Shown here: one piece after another, positions 35,396 to 49,261 of the stretch
Numbering within the stretch: position 1 is the first letter of the stretch
How the letters are laid out: every line of letters starts with the position of its first letter
Position numbers and translations under genes: made by a program
DNA from: Mya arenaria
Taxonomy: Eukaryota > Mollusca > Bivalvia > Myida > Myidae
Assembly: GCF_026914265.1 (NCBI RefSeq)
Contig: NC_069126.1
Location: 75,767,232-75,831,231 of the forward strand
Length of the DNA stretch: 64,000 nucleotides
Direction of reading: 5' to 3'
Notes under the pieces: generated by a model
What the model was told of the DNA's origin: nothing
Databases searched by the model: none
The model's input: only the letters and a program-made list of their open reading frames with translations

Positions 35396-36822
35396 GGCGG
35401 TAATAGTCTGACGAGATCAAAACCAACCAATAGGTGGTAATAGGCTGACGAGATCCAAACCAACCAATAGGCGGTAATAGTCTGACGAGATCCAAACCAA
35501 CCAATAGGCGGTAATAGTCTGACGAGATCCAAACCAACCAATAGGCGGTAATAGTCTGACGAGATCCAAACCAACCAATAGGCGGTAATAGTCTGACAAG
35601 ATCCAAACCAACCAATAGGCGGTAATAGGCTGACGAGATCCAAACCAACCAATAGGCGGTAATAGTCTGACGAGATCAAAACCAACCAATAGGCGGTAAT
35701 AGTCTGACGATATCCAAACCAACCAATAGGCGGTAATAGTCTGACGATATCCAAACCAACCAATAGGCGGTAATAGTCTGACGAGATCCAAACCAACCAA
35801 TAGGCGGTAATAGTCTGACGAGATCCAAACCAACCAATAGGCGGTAATAGTCTGACGAGATCAAAACCAACCAATAGGCGGCAATAGGCTGACGAGATCC
35901 AAACCAACCAATAGGCGGTAATAGTCTGACGAGATCCAAACCAACCAATAGGCGGTAATAGTCTGACGAGATCCAAACCAACCAATACGCGGTAATAGTC
36001 TGACGAGATCAAAACCAACCAATAGGCGGTAATAGGCTGACGAGATCAAAACCAACCAATAGGCGGCAATAGTCTGACGAGATCCAAACCAACCAATAGG
36101 CGGTAATAGGCTGACGAGATCCAAACCAACCAATAGGTGGCAATAGTCTGACGAGATCAAAACCAACCTATAGGCGGCAATAGTCTGACGGGATCCAAAC
36201 CAACAAATAGGCGGTAATAGTCTGACGAGATAAAAACCAACCAATAGGCGGTAATAGTCTGACGAGATCCAAACCAACCAATAGGCGGCAATAGTCTGAC
36301 GAGATCCAAACCAACCAATAGGCGGCAATAGTCTGACGAAATCCAAACCAACCAATAGGAGGCAATAGTCTGACGAGATCCAAACCAACAAATAGGCGGT
36401 AATAGTCTGACGAGATCCAAACCAACCAATAGGTGGCAATAGTCTGACGAGATCAAAACCAACCAATAGGTGGCAATAGTCTGACGAGATCAAAACCAAC
36501 CAATAGGCGGTAATAGTCTGACGAAATCCAAACCAACAAATAGGCGGCAATAGTCTGACGAGATCAAAACCAACCAATAGGCGGTAATAGTCTGATGAGA
36601 TCCAAACCAACCAATAGGCGGCAATAGTCTGACGAAATCAAAACCAACCAACAGGAGGTAATAGGCTGACGAGATCAAAACCAACCAATAGGTGGCAATA
36701 GTCTGACGAGATCAAAACCAACCAATAGGCGGTAATAGGATGACGAGATCAAAACCAACCAATAGGCGGCAATAGGCTGACGAGATCAAAACCAACCAAT
36801 AGGCGGTAATAGTCTGACGAGA

Positions 36823-36993
36823 TTGTAATAAAGAAATGCATTTAAAGAGCTGCGCAGACCTGAATGGCATGCATAAAACCGTTCGACCTTACTCTTTGGG
36901 TATAAAGCATGTAATGTTCTATTGTATCAAAAATTAATGTATTCGAGAAATAAATGTAAAAGTCATGTAACAGGCGAGAGAAAAAACAACAAA
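36823..36993. repeat. Interstitial flank copy 1 inside the 37-bp array
   Basis: TTGTAATAAAGAAATGC through GGCGAGAGAAAAAAC, homologous to 8668-8837 and 28028-28212. Confidence 0.85.
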
Positions 36994-38161
36994 GGCGGCA
37001 ATAGGCTGACGAGATCCAAACCAACCAATAGGCGGTCATAGTCTGACGAGATCAAAACCAACAAATAGGCGGTAATAGGCTGATGAGATCCAATCCAACC
37101 AATAGGCGGTAATAGGCTGACGAGATCCAAACCAACCAATAGGCGGTAATAGGCTGACGAGATCCAAACCAACCAATAGGCGGTAGTAGGCTGACGAGAT
37201 CCAAACCAACAAATAGGCGGAAATAGTCTGACGAGATCAAAACCAACCAATAGGTGGCAATAGTCTGACGAGATCAAAACCAACCAATAGGCGGTAATAG
37301 GATGACGAGATCAAAACCAACCAATAGGCGGCAATAGGCTGACGAGATCAAAACCAACCAATAGGCGGTAATAGGCTGACGAGATCCAAACCAACCAATA
37401 GGCGGCAATAGTCTGACGAGATCCAAACCAACCAATAGGCGGTAATAGGCTGACGAGATCCAAACCAACCAATAGGTGGCAATAGTCTGACGAGATCAAA
37501 ACCAACCTATAGGCGGCAATAGTCTGACGGGATCCAAACCAACAAATAGGCGGTAATAGTCTGACGAGATAAAAACCAACCAATAGGCGGTAATAGTCTG
37601 ACGAGATCCAAACCAACCAATAGGCGGCAATAGTCTGACGAGATCCAAACCAACCAATAGGCGGCAATAGTCTGACGAAATCCAAACCAACCAATAGGAG
37701 GCAATAGTCTGACGAGATCCAAACCAACAAATAGGCGGTAATAGTCTGACGAGATCCAAACCAACCAATAGGTGGCAATAGTCTGACGAGATCAAAACCA
37801 ACCAATAGGTGGCAATAGTCTGACGAGATCAAAACCAACCAATAGGCGGTAATAGTCTGACGAAATCCAAACCAACAAATAGGCGGCAATAGTCTGACGA
37901 GATCAAAACCAACCAATAGGCGGTAATAGTCTGATGAGATCCAAACCAACCAATAGGCGGCAATAGTCTGACGAAATCAAAACCAACCAACAGGAGGTAA
38001 TAGGCTGACGAGATCAAAACCAACCAATAGGTGGCAATAGTCTGACGAGATCAAAACCAACCAATAGGCGGTAATAGGATGACGAGATCAAAACCAACCA
38101 ATAGGCGGCAATAGGCTGACGAGATCAAAACCAACCAATAGGCGGTAATAGTCTGACGAGA

Positions 38162-38332
38162 TTGTAATAAAGAAATGCATTTAAAGAGCTGCGCAGACCT
38201 GAATGGCATGCATAAAACCGTTCGACCTTACTCTTTGGGTATAAAGCATGTAATGTTCTATTGTATCTAAAATAAATGTATTCGAGAAATAAATGTAAAA
38301 GTCATGTAACAGGCGAGAGAAAAAACAACAAA
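38162..38332. repeat. Interstitial flank copy 2 inside the 37-bp array
   Basis: Offset by 1339 bp from copy 1 together with more than 1 kb on either side, showing a large direct duplication. Confidence 0.85.
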
Positions 38333-39389
38333 GGCGGCAATAGGCTGACGAGATCCAAACCAACCAATAGGCGGTCATAGTCTGACGAGATCAAAACCAA
38401 CAAATAGGCGGTAATAGGCTGATGAGATCCAATCCAACCAATAGGCGGTAATAGGCTGACGAGATCCAAACCAACCAATAGGCGGTAATAGGCTGACGAG
38501 ATCCAAACCAACCAATAGGCGGTAGTAGGCTGACGAGATCCAAACCAACAAATAGGCGGAAATAGTCTGACGAGATCAAAACCAACCAATAGGTGGCAAT
38601 AGTCTGACGAGATCAAAACCAACCAATAGGCGGTAATAGGATGACGAGATCAAAACCAACCAATAGGCGGCAATAGGCTGACGAGATCAAAACCAACCAA
38701 TAGGCGGTAATAGTCTGACGAGATCCAAACCAACCAATAGGCGGTAATAGGCTGACGAGATCCAAACCAACCAATAGGCGGTAATAGTCTGACGAGATCC
38801 AAACCAACCAATAGGCGGTAATAGTCTGACGAGATCCAAACCAACCAATAGGCGGTAATAGTCTGACGAGATCAAAACCAACCAATAGGCGGTAATAGGC
38901 TGACGAGATCCAAACCAACCAATAGGCGGTAATAGTCTGACGAGATCAAAACCAACCAATAGGCGGTAATAGTCTGACGAGATCCAAACCAACCAATAGG
39001 CGGTAATAGTCTGACGAGATCAAAACCAACCAATAGGCGGTAATAGGCTGACGAGATCCAAACCAACCAATAGGCGGCAATAGTCTGACGAGATCCAAAC
39101 CAACCAATAGGCGGTAATAGGCTGACGAGATCCAAACCAACCAATAGGTGGCAATAGTCTGACGAGATCAAAACCAACCTATAGGCGGCAATAGTCTGAC
39201 GGGATCCAAACCAACAAATAGGCGGCAATAGTCTGACGAAATAAAAACCAACCTATAGGCGGTAATAGTCTGTCGAGATCCAAACCAACCAATAGGCGGC
39301 AATAGTCTGACGAGATCCAAACCAACCAATAGGCGGCAATAGTCTGACGAGATCCAAACCAACCAATAGGCGGTAATAGTCTGACGAGA

Positions 39390-39560
39390 TTGTAATAAAG
39401 AAATGCATTTAAAGAGCTGCGCAGACCTGAATGGCATGCATAAAACCGTTCGACCTTACTCTTTGGGTATAAAGCATGTAATGTTCTATTGTATCTAAAA
39501 TAAATGTATTCGAGAAATAAATGTAAACGTTATGTAACAGGCGAGAGAAAAAACAACAAA
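39390..39560. repeat. Interstitial flank copy 3 inside the 37-bp array
   Basis: 1228 bp after copy 2, that is three 37-bp units fewer than the previous spacing. Confidence 0.85.
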
Positions 39561-41061
39561 GGCGGCAATAGGCTGACGAGATCCAAACCAACCAATAGGC
39601 GGTCATAGTCTGACGAGATCAAAACCAACAAATAGGCGGTAATAGGCTAATGAGATCCAATCCAACCAATAGGCGGTTATAGGCTGACGAGATCCAAACC
39701 AACCAATAGGCGGTAATAGGCTGACGAGATCCAAACCAACCAATAGGCGGTAGTAGGCTGACGAGATCCAAACCAACAAATAGGCGGAAATAGTCTGACG
39801 AGATCAAAACCAACCAATAGGTGGCAATAGTCTGACGAGATCAAAACCAACCAATAGGCGGTAATAGGATGACGAGATCAAAACCAACCAATAGGCGGCA
39901 ATAGGCTGACGAGATCAAAACCAACCAATAGGCGGTAATAGTCTGACGAGATCCAAACCAACCAATAGGCGGTAATAGGCTGACGAGATCCAAACCAACC
40001 AATAGGCGGTAATAGTCTGACGAGATCCAAACCAACCAATAGGCGGTAATAGTCTGACGAGATCCAAACCAACCAATAGGCGGTAATAGTCTGACGAGAT
40101 CCAAACCAACCAATAGGCGGTAATAGGCTGACGAGATCCAAACCAACCAATAGGCGGTAATAGTCTGACGAGATCAAAACCAACCAATAGGCGGTAATAG
40201 TCTGACGAGATCCAAACCAACCAATAGGCGGTAATAGTCTGACGAGATCAAAACCAACCAATAGGCGGTAATAGGCTGACGAGATCCAAACCAACCAATA
40301 GGCGGCAATAGTCTGACGAGATCCAAACCAACCAATAGGCGGTAATAGGCTGACGAGATCCAAACCAACCAATAGGTGGCAATAGTCTGACGAGATCAAT
40401 ACCAACCTATAGGCGGCAATAGTCTGACGGGATCCAAACCAACAAATAGGCGGTAATAGTCTGACGAAATAAAAACCAACCTATAGGCGGTAATAGTCTG
40501 ACGAGATCCAAACCAACCAATAGGCGGCAATAGTCTGACGAGATCCAAACCAACCAATAGGCGGCAATAGTCTGACGAAATCCAAACCAACCAATAGGAG
40601 GCAATAGTCTGACGAGATCCAAACCAACAAATAGGCGGTAATAGTCTGACGAGATCCAAACCAACCAATAGGTGGCAATAGTCTGACGAGATCAAAACCA
40701 ACCAATAGGTGGCAATAGTCTGACGAGATCAAAACCAACCAATAGGCGGTAATAGTCTGACGAAATCCAAACCAACAAATAGGCGGCAATAGTCTGACGA
40801 GATCAAAACCAACCAATAGGCGGTAATAGTCTGACGAGATCCAAACCAACCAATAGGCGGCAATAGTCTGACGAAATCAAAACCAACCAACAGAAGGTAA
40901 TAGGCTGACGAGATCAAAACCAACCAATAGGTGGCAATAGTCTGACGAGATCCAAACCAACCAATAGGCGGTAATAGGATGACGAGATCAAAACCAACCA
41001 ATAGGCGGCAATAGGCTGACGAGATCAAAACCAACCAATAGGCGGTAATAGTCTGACGAGA

Positions 41062-41231
41062 TTGTAATAAAGAAATGCAATTAAAGAGCTGCGCAGACCT
41101 GAATGGCATGCATAAAACCGTTCGACCTTACTCTTTGGGTATAAAGCATGTAATGTTCTATTGTATCTAAAATAAATGTATTCGAGAAATAAATGTAAAC
41201 GTTATGTAACAGGCGAGAGAAAAAAAACAAA
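41062..41231. repeat. Interstitial flank copy 4 inside the 37-bp array
   Basis: 1672 bp after copy 3, twelve 37-bp units more than the previous spacing. Confidence 0.85.
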
Positions 41232-43470
41232 GGCGGCAATAGGCTGACGAGATCCAAACCAACCAATAGGCGGTAATAGTCTGACGAGATCAAAACCAAC
41301 AAATAGGCGGTAATAGGCTGATGAGATCCAATCCAACCAATAGGCGGTAGTAGGCTGACGAGATCCAAACCAACAAATAGGCGGTAATAGTCTGACGAGA
41401 TCCAAACCAACAAATAGGCGGTAATAGGCTGACGAGATCCAACCCAACCAATAGGCGGTAATAGTCTGACGAGATCCAACCCAACCAATAGGCGGTAATA
41501 GTCTGACGAGATCAAAACCAACAAATAGGAGGCAATAGTCTTACGAGATCCAAACCAACCAATAGGCGGCAATAGTCTGACCAGATCAAAACCAACCAAT
41601 AGGCGGCAATAGTCTGACGGGATCCAAACCAACCTATAGGTGGCAATAGTCTGACGAGATCCAAACCAACCAATAGGCGGTAATAGTCTGACGAGATCAA
41701 AACCAACCAATAGGTGGTAATAGTATGACGAGATCAAAACCAACCAATAGGCGGCAATAGTCTGACGGGATCCAAACCAACCTATAGGTGGCAATAGTCT
41801 GACGAGATCCAAACCAACCAATAGGCGGTAATAGTCTGACGAGATCAAAACCAACAAATAGGCGGTAATAGGCTGATGAGATCCAATCCAACCAATAGGC
41901 GGTAATAGGCTGACGAGATCCAAACCAACCAATAGGCGGTAATAGGCTGACGAGATCCAAACCAACCAATAGGCGGTAGTAGGCTGATGAGATCCAAACC
42001 AACCAATAGGCGGTAATAGGCTGACGAGATCCAAACCAACCAATAGGCGGTAGTAGGCTGACGAGATCCAAACCAACAAATAGGCGGTAATAGTCTGACG
42101 AGATCCAAACCAACAAATAGGCGGTAATAGGCTGACGAGATCCAACCCAACCAATAGGCGGTAATAGTCTGACGAGATCCAACCCAACCAATAGGCGGTA
42201 ATAGTCTGACGAGATCAAAACCAACAAATAGGAGGCAATAGTCTTACGAGATCCAAACCAACCAATAGGCGGCAATAGTCTGACCAGATCAAAACCAACC
42301 AATAGGCGGCAATAGTCTGACGGGATCCAAACCAACCTATAGGTGGCAATAGTCTGACGAGATCCAAACCAACCAATAGGCGGTAATAGTCTGACGAGAT
42401 CAAAACCAACCAATAGGCGGTAATAGTATGACGAGATCAAAACCAACCAATAGGCGGCAATAGTCTGACGGGATCCAAACCAACCTATAGGTGGCAATAG
42501 TCTGACGAGATCCAAACCAACCAATAGGCGGTAATAGTCTGACGAGATCAAAACCAACCAATAGGCGGCAATAGTCTGACGAGATCCAAACCAACAAATA
42601 GGCGGCAATAGTCTGACGAGATCCCAACCAACAAATAGGCGGTAATAGTCTGACGAGATCCAAACCAACAAATAGGCGGTAATAGTCTGACGAGATCCAA
42701 ACCAACCAATAGGCGGTACTAGTTTGACGAGATCCAAACTAACCAATAGGCGGTACTAGTCTGACGAGATCCAAACTAACCAATAGGTGGCAATAGTCTG
42801 ACGAGATCAAAACCAACCAATATGCGGTAATAGTCTGACGAGATCCAAACCAACCAATAGGCGGTAATAGTCTGAAATAAAAACCAACCTATAGGCGGTA
42901 ATAGTCTGACGAGATCCAAACCAACCAATAGGCGGCAATAGTCTGACGAGAACCAAACCAACCAATAGGCGGCAATAGTCTGACGAAATCCAAACCAACC
43001 AATAGGAGGCAATAGTCTGACGAGATCCAAACCAACAAAAAGGCGGTAATAGTCTGACGAGATCCAAACCAACCAATAGGTGGCAATAGTCTGACGAGAT
43101 CAAAACCAACCAATAGGTGGCAATAGTCTGACGAGATCAAAACCAACCAATAGGCGGTAATAGTCTGACGAAATCCAAACCAACAAATAGGCGGCAATAG
43201 TCTGACGAGATCAAAACCAACCAATAGGCGGTAATAGTCTGACGAGATCCAAACCAACCAATAGGCGGCAATAGTCTGACGAAATCAAAACCAACCAACA
43301 GAAGGTAATAGGCTGACGAGATCAAAACCAACCAATAGGTGGCAATAGTCTGACGAGATCCAAACCAACCAATAGGCGGTAATAGGATGACGAGATCAAA
43401 ACCAACCAATAGGCGGCAATAGGCTGACGAGATCAAAACCAACCAATAGGCGGTAATAGTCTGACGAGAT

Positions 43471-43640
43471 TGTAATAAAGAAATGCATTTAAAGAGCTGC
43501 GCAGACCTGAATGGCATGCATAAAACCGTTCGACCTTACTCTTTGGGTATAAAGCATGTAATGTTCTATTGTATCTAAAATAAATGTATTCGAGAAATAA
43601 ATGTAAACGTTATGTAACAGGCGAGAGAAAAAAAACAAAG
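43471..43640. repeat. Interstitial flank copy 5 inside the 37-bp array
   Basis: About 2408 bp after copy 4; this interval contains extra duplicated blocks and a small deletion near 42873. Confidence 0.85.
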
Positions 43641-45139
43641 GCGGCAATAGGCTGACGAGATCCAAACCAACCAATAGGCGGTAATAGTCTGACGAGATCA
43701 AAACCAACAAATAGGCGGTAATAGGCTGATGAGATCCAATCCAACCAATAGGCGGTAATAGGCTGACGAGATCCAAACCAACCAATAGGCGGTAATAGGC
43801 TGACGAGATCCAAACCAACCAATAGGCGGTAGTAGGCTGACGAGATCCAAACCAACAAATAGGCGGTAATAGTCTAACGAGATCAAAACCAACCAATAGG
43901 CGGCAATAGGCTGATGAGATCCAAACCAACCAATAGGCGGTAATAGGCTGACGAGATCCAAACCAACCAATAGGCGGTAGTAGGCTGACGAGATCCAAAC
44001 CAACAAATAGGCGGTAATAGTCTGACGAGATCCAAACCAACAAATAGGCGGTAATAGGCTGACGAGATCCAACCCAACCAATAGGCGGTAATAGTCTGAC
44101 GAGATCCAACCCAACCAATAGGCGGTAATAGTCTGACGAGATCAAAACCAACAAATAGGAGGCAATAGTCTTACGAGATCCAAACCAACCAATAGGCGGC
44201 AATAGTCTGACGAGATCAAAACCAACCAATAGGCGGCAATAGTCTGACGGGATCCAAACCAACCTATAGGTGGCAATAGTCTGACGAGATCCAAACCAAC
44301 CAATAGGCGGTAATAGTCTGACGAGATCAAAACCAACCAATAGGCGGTAATAGTATGACGAGACCAAAACCAACCAATAGGCGGCAATAGTCTGACGGGA
44401 TCCAAACCAACCTATAGGTGGCAATAGTCTGACGAGATCCAAACCAACCAATAGGCGGTAATAGTCTGACGAGATCAAAACCAACCAATAGGCGGCAATA
44501 GTCTGACGAGATCCAAACCAACAAATAGGCGGCAATAGTCTAACGAGATCCCAACCAACAAATAGGCGGTAATAGTCTGACGAGATCCAAACCAACAAAT
44601 AGGCGGTAATAGTCTGACGAGATCCAAACCAACCAATAGGCGGTACTAGTTTGACGAGATCCAAACTAACCAATAGGCGGTACTAGTTTGACGAGATCCA
44701 AACTAACCAATAGGTGGCAATAGTCTGACGAGATCAAAACCAACCAATATGCGGTAATAGTCTGACGAGATCCAAACCAACCAATAGGTGGCAATAGTCT
44801 GACGAGATCCAAACCAACCAATAGGCGGTAATAGTCTGACGAGATCCAAACCAACCAATACGCGGTAATAGTCTGACGAGATCCAAACCAACCAATAGGT
44901 GGCAATAGTCTGACGAGATCAAAACCAACCAATAGGCGGCGATAGTTTTACGAGTTCAAATCCAACCAATAGGCGGCGATAGTCTGGCGAGATCAAAACC
45001 AACCAATAGGCGGCGATAGTCTGACGAGATCAAAACCAACCAATAGGCGGCGATAGTCTGACGAGATCAAAACCAACCAATAGGTAGCGATAGTTTGACG
45101 AGATCAAAACCAACCAATAGGCGGCAATAGTCTGACGAT

Positions 45140-46500
45140 ATACGCCGTGCACAAAGATTTGAAAAGTGAAAACATACTATCTGATACCTTACGCGGGTGA
45201 GATATTAGTTATCCGCTGCCAGTAAATAAATGGTACAAAAGAGGATTGCGCAATGAATCGTTCTTATGCAAAGATTCCATTTTCCATTTTGCTCGCTTTT
45301 GTAATAAACCACACTTAAGTCTGAATTTATAGTGTTAAACAGCACGGAAATCAAATATAAATGTGCATAAAAAGTTGCTAAAAGCACGACAAAACTGCCG
45401 ATAATATATGCAAAAACGGAGGAGATAAAATGCTACTTAAAAGTGTGCCAATAACTGCCGGCAACGTATCGTGTGGCGGATTTTTTCTTTCTCGTTCGGG
45501 CGTGTTGCCGCGTCGTCGCCAAGTAAACACACAAGAAAGACACATTTAGTATTTGTTTCCTTGGCTCCCTATATATATATTGTTGTCGTGATGTCGTCAC
45601 CAATATTCCAACACTTAAGAAAAACAACTTAATGGCGCATCGGTGACCTTATTTTGTCATCCAGACACCGGATGGTGAACTACCGATATCAGTCACTATA
45701 GTAACGGATTTGAATATCCATAAATGACGATGTGGCACCAATATTTACATTGCTGCAGGGTGGCTCTCTTTCTTGTTAAATGAACTTCTATGAAAATATT
45801 TGAAAAAGTGAAGTTTTTAAAGTTTCCAATATGGCCGAAAAGTTGTGAAAGCTGGCGTCTGCTGCGCGGTCTTGTATTTATACTTTCCCGCGCCTTGATA
45901 CTTGGTGATGAGGTCATGGCAATCATTTGCCCCAAAACCAATCAGAAACCCGGAAAATCCAAAATGGCCAATCTCATCCAATCAGGAGTCGTACGGAAAA
46001 TCCGTAGATTGTAGTCCTCCGCCACATCAAATCTAGTGCCACGTACGGAATCCGGACGAAATCCCTATGATACGTACTCCGGTCACGTAAGCGTGATCAA
46101 CCGTGACGTTAACAACTTAAAGTATGGTTTAACGTAACCTTGTATTACAGAGGTATAGTATTTTACCTATAAAGCATGTTTTACGAATAGAGATTATTTC
46201 CAGTAAAAGAGGCCGCCCCAAAACAAACTGTTTTTACTTCCGTGTTTCAATTACAACGTGAAATTACTAAATGGAAAGACATAATTAAGAGAGTTTAACG
46301 TAAGTACATTAAACTATAACCATGAGCTATTGTAAAGCCACTGACCGATGTATGCAACACAACTATTATTGCAGATAGGGGGAAAAGTAATGTATTTTCG
46401 CGGCCAATGAAAGTTACTGTTGACAACAAACAGGCAGTATTTTAATATACAAACTGGATAAATCATGTTGAATATTATAAAATGTAAGAAGAGTTTGGCA
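45140..46500. other. Right flank of the array; duplicate of 28260-28860, then unrecognised
   Basis: 45140-45745 matches the unit 3 right flank. Beyond it, 45746-46500 holds two CCAATCAG motifs (near 45937 and 45977) and short open frames on both strands with no recognised protein. Confidence 0.45.
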
Positions 46501-48828
46501 AATATGCATAGCCAATTACATTACAATATATATTCAATAACCTCATGTGATCTGACTTCAGTTTAAGAGAAGAACCTGAGTGTTTTGATTGGACAGTAAA
46601 TATAACTGACCAATAGGCCGAGAAGAATAATGAGGCATATGAGTTTCTAAGAACAAGGACAAGAATAAATTAACTACTTCCCCTGCTGGTCAGTACCGAG
46701 AGTGTACTGATGATGATTATTTAATAACATCTTAAAAAGACGGCGTGTGTTTTTGTATGATGCAGATGATGAAAGACTGACTTGGAAAAGCATTTTCTGG
46801 TTCAATTTGTTATGTTTGATGTTCACTTAATTCTGGGTATTCAATTCAATTGGTTGCAAGGTGTGTTCTAACTTTTACGAATCGCTTAAACCTAAACAAA
46901 ACAATTAATTTTTCTATTGCTGCAATAGTTGGGAGAATTCCCTCTTCCCAACAACATGACTGTGCGCAATACCCACACTACTTGCATTCTTTGCAGGACA
47001 AACTACCGTTAAGCTCGAACGCATGCCAAGAAATACCAGCCAATTTTTCCACTTTTCATTTCTACACGACAGTCAATTTCAGCTACACATTAACCCCTAA
47101 TTGACCGAGAATTTGACCATGTGTTTAACCGTGTTATCAGGTCTAGGGGGTTGATGTAGTTTGTGCCAAGATTTGGAAGAATGTATTCAATTTTGCCTAA
47201 AAAGACGTGAGAAAAGAAGTTTTAAGTGTAAGACATAATTACTGAGTTCTATTTAGTGAAACTTAATATTAACTTATATAAAAAGATGGGGTTTTTTTTA
47301 ATGAGTAACATTATTTTTTAGGCATATAGCAGATGATAATGAAAATGGTATGCTTAAACAACCGTTTTATTTGGAATGCAAATGTAACCTATATTGCATT
47401 ATATATGAATCTGGCCGTTCATAGGTTGAATTATATTTAGGGGTATGCTTAACTAAGCGTATGGATATTGATTTCACAGAGGCAGATTTATTGATTCCGC
47501 ATTTATAACAAATTAATCATTTTAAAAGCTTTGTTTTTCACTGTAAAAATATTGAATTCGTAAGTATACACAATGAAAAATACAAACGAAACTTGAAAAT
47601 ATACATCATATTGGCGAAACTGAATCTTCGAATGTTAACTTTACTTCAATTTTGGTCACATCATCATGAACACATTCAGAGGCGTTTTAAATGCATTTTC
47701 GTTTAACAGATTGCGATTTGTTTTTGCAAATGTTTCAATTAAGAAAATTGCTCAGTTTTGTGTTCAATTGGCATTGTCTTCATTCCGTGACCGGTGAAAT
47801 ACATAGTATGCAGCGCCCTTATAGTTATTACAATATATGACACCCTTGAAATCATGACCACGGTCGTTGTCCTTGACTGACTCCTCACTATCGTTACTGT
47901 AAATATAACCCCACCGAACAGAACCGACTCTGTGATATTGTTGTTTAAAATATATATTTATTTATGTCAACATGTTTGGTCAATTAATATATAGTAATAC
48001 CGCAGCTATTGCTGTTAATACTGCCACTTCTGCTACTGCTATTGTCACTGTCAACACCACCGCCACAACACCACCGCCTCCACCACCACAACCACCACCG
48101 CCACCGATAATGATGATAATGATACGACTCCACGGTACCATTTTAGTTCTTGTACAGGAGTCATAACATTATGAGCCGGTAATCGATAGGTTTAACCAGC
48201 GGGTCACTTTTACTCAATAATGACTAGGAGTCGTGATTCTATATGGGTCAAAATACATCCTTACGCCGGCCAAATTCTAATAGCCTCTTATAGAACAATA
48301 CCGTAATCGTAAGTTGTTAAATTAAACGACACGATCTAAGCTAAATGGGCTACATCAAAATATTTAGATGTTGCGGATTTAAGAAGTATATATTTTGTTA
48401 TTGATGTTTTCAATCTTAAACATAACTCAAGTGTGTGGTTTAGATAGTTAAATACTGTTGTCAATGAGATAGTTTAATATCAAAGATTAAATACTAAGTG
48501 TATTAATAATTATACTTTTATAGTTAAGAAAATCATGCCAATACTTAATAATAAACTAATTATTGATTTTTTGTTGTGGAATAAACAAAATAAGATTAAG
48601 CGTTAAACCTAAGAATCATGCACTATAGAAAGATTGTTCCAAGAAATGACCAAAATAATTGATCCCTGCAATTCATGCTGGGCGTAATGGCCATTAAATT
48701 TCAATGAATTAGCTGTTAGCAGATAACTGATGACCCTAAGCAGGTATATGCAGGCATATAGGGTTTTCCTTCTTAATCGAAAATGGTATAGGATTTTTTG
48801 GCATGATGTCAATGGAAAAACGTACCAA
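46501..48828. other. Gene-free stretch with a microsatellite
   Basis: 46525-47020 duplicates 29560-30040. 47993-48125 is a degenerate trinucleotide tract (ACC and related triplets) that yields a low-complexity frame, not a gene. Nothing else recognised. Confidence 0.5.
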
Positions 48829-48985
48829 TTGGATGTATTTGTTTTGAAGTACACTATCATTTCAATTGTTTAGGAACAATGGGGTTAAATGGACAAAACT
48901 TCTTATTTTGTTTGCCTCTTCGCAAATAATGTTATCTCGTTTGCACAATTTCGGAATCTGCATTGATACAGTTATTTACGATAAC

Positions 48986-48995
48986 CCCCCCCCCC

Positions 48996-49028
<33 letters not shown>
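48986..49028. repeat. C-tract followed by poly-A tract
   Basis: About ten C then more than thirty A, grown from a mixed C/A stretch seen at 30210 in unit 4. Confidence 0.8.
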
Positions 49029-49030
<2 letters not shown>

Positions 49031-49261
49031 AAGAAAAAAGAAGTGCCAACACCCGCTAATTCGAACGTGAGAGGTTATTGTATTATGTCAACTAGGCCGA
49101 TGGTAAAAATGGTAGTGTTAACAACGTTGTCCAGGGTATCGTGGTTAACTTTCATTTCCTAACTGCTCCTGAAATATAATTGACGCATTTGTGATCTGCA
49201 GTATATCCTAACAAGAGTTCAGACATCATCTTCAGCTGTACTTGCTTTATTTCTATATATA

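Larger units (their letters stand above)
35396..45139. repeat. Giant 37-bp minisatellite array with higher-order structure, about 240 copies
   Basis: Each 37-bp unit contains CCAACCAATAGGCGG and TAATAGTCTGACGAGATC; variants include GGTGGC, ATAGGCTG and CAACAAATAGG. Five insertions of a 170-bp flank split it into blocks. Blocks repeat at 1339, 1228, 1672 and about 2408 bp, the first three differing by exact multiples of 37, and a 703-bp (19-unit) duplication lies at about 41512-42409. The consensus has no stop in any minus frame and 37 leaves remainder 1 on division by 3, so minus-strand open frames of up to 394 codons appear in all three frames with 37-residue periodicity. I treat these as repeat artefacts. 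The right edge (44938-45139) is the most diverged. Confidence 0.95.

Noticed and set aside
35396-45139. CRISPR-like array
   Set aside because: Units are directly adjacent with no unique spacers, and the DNA is eukaryotic.
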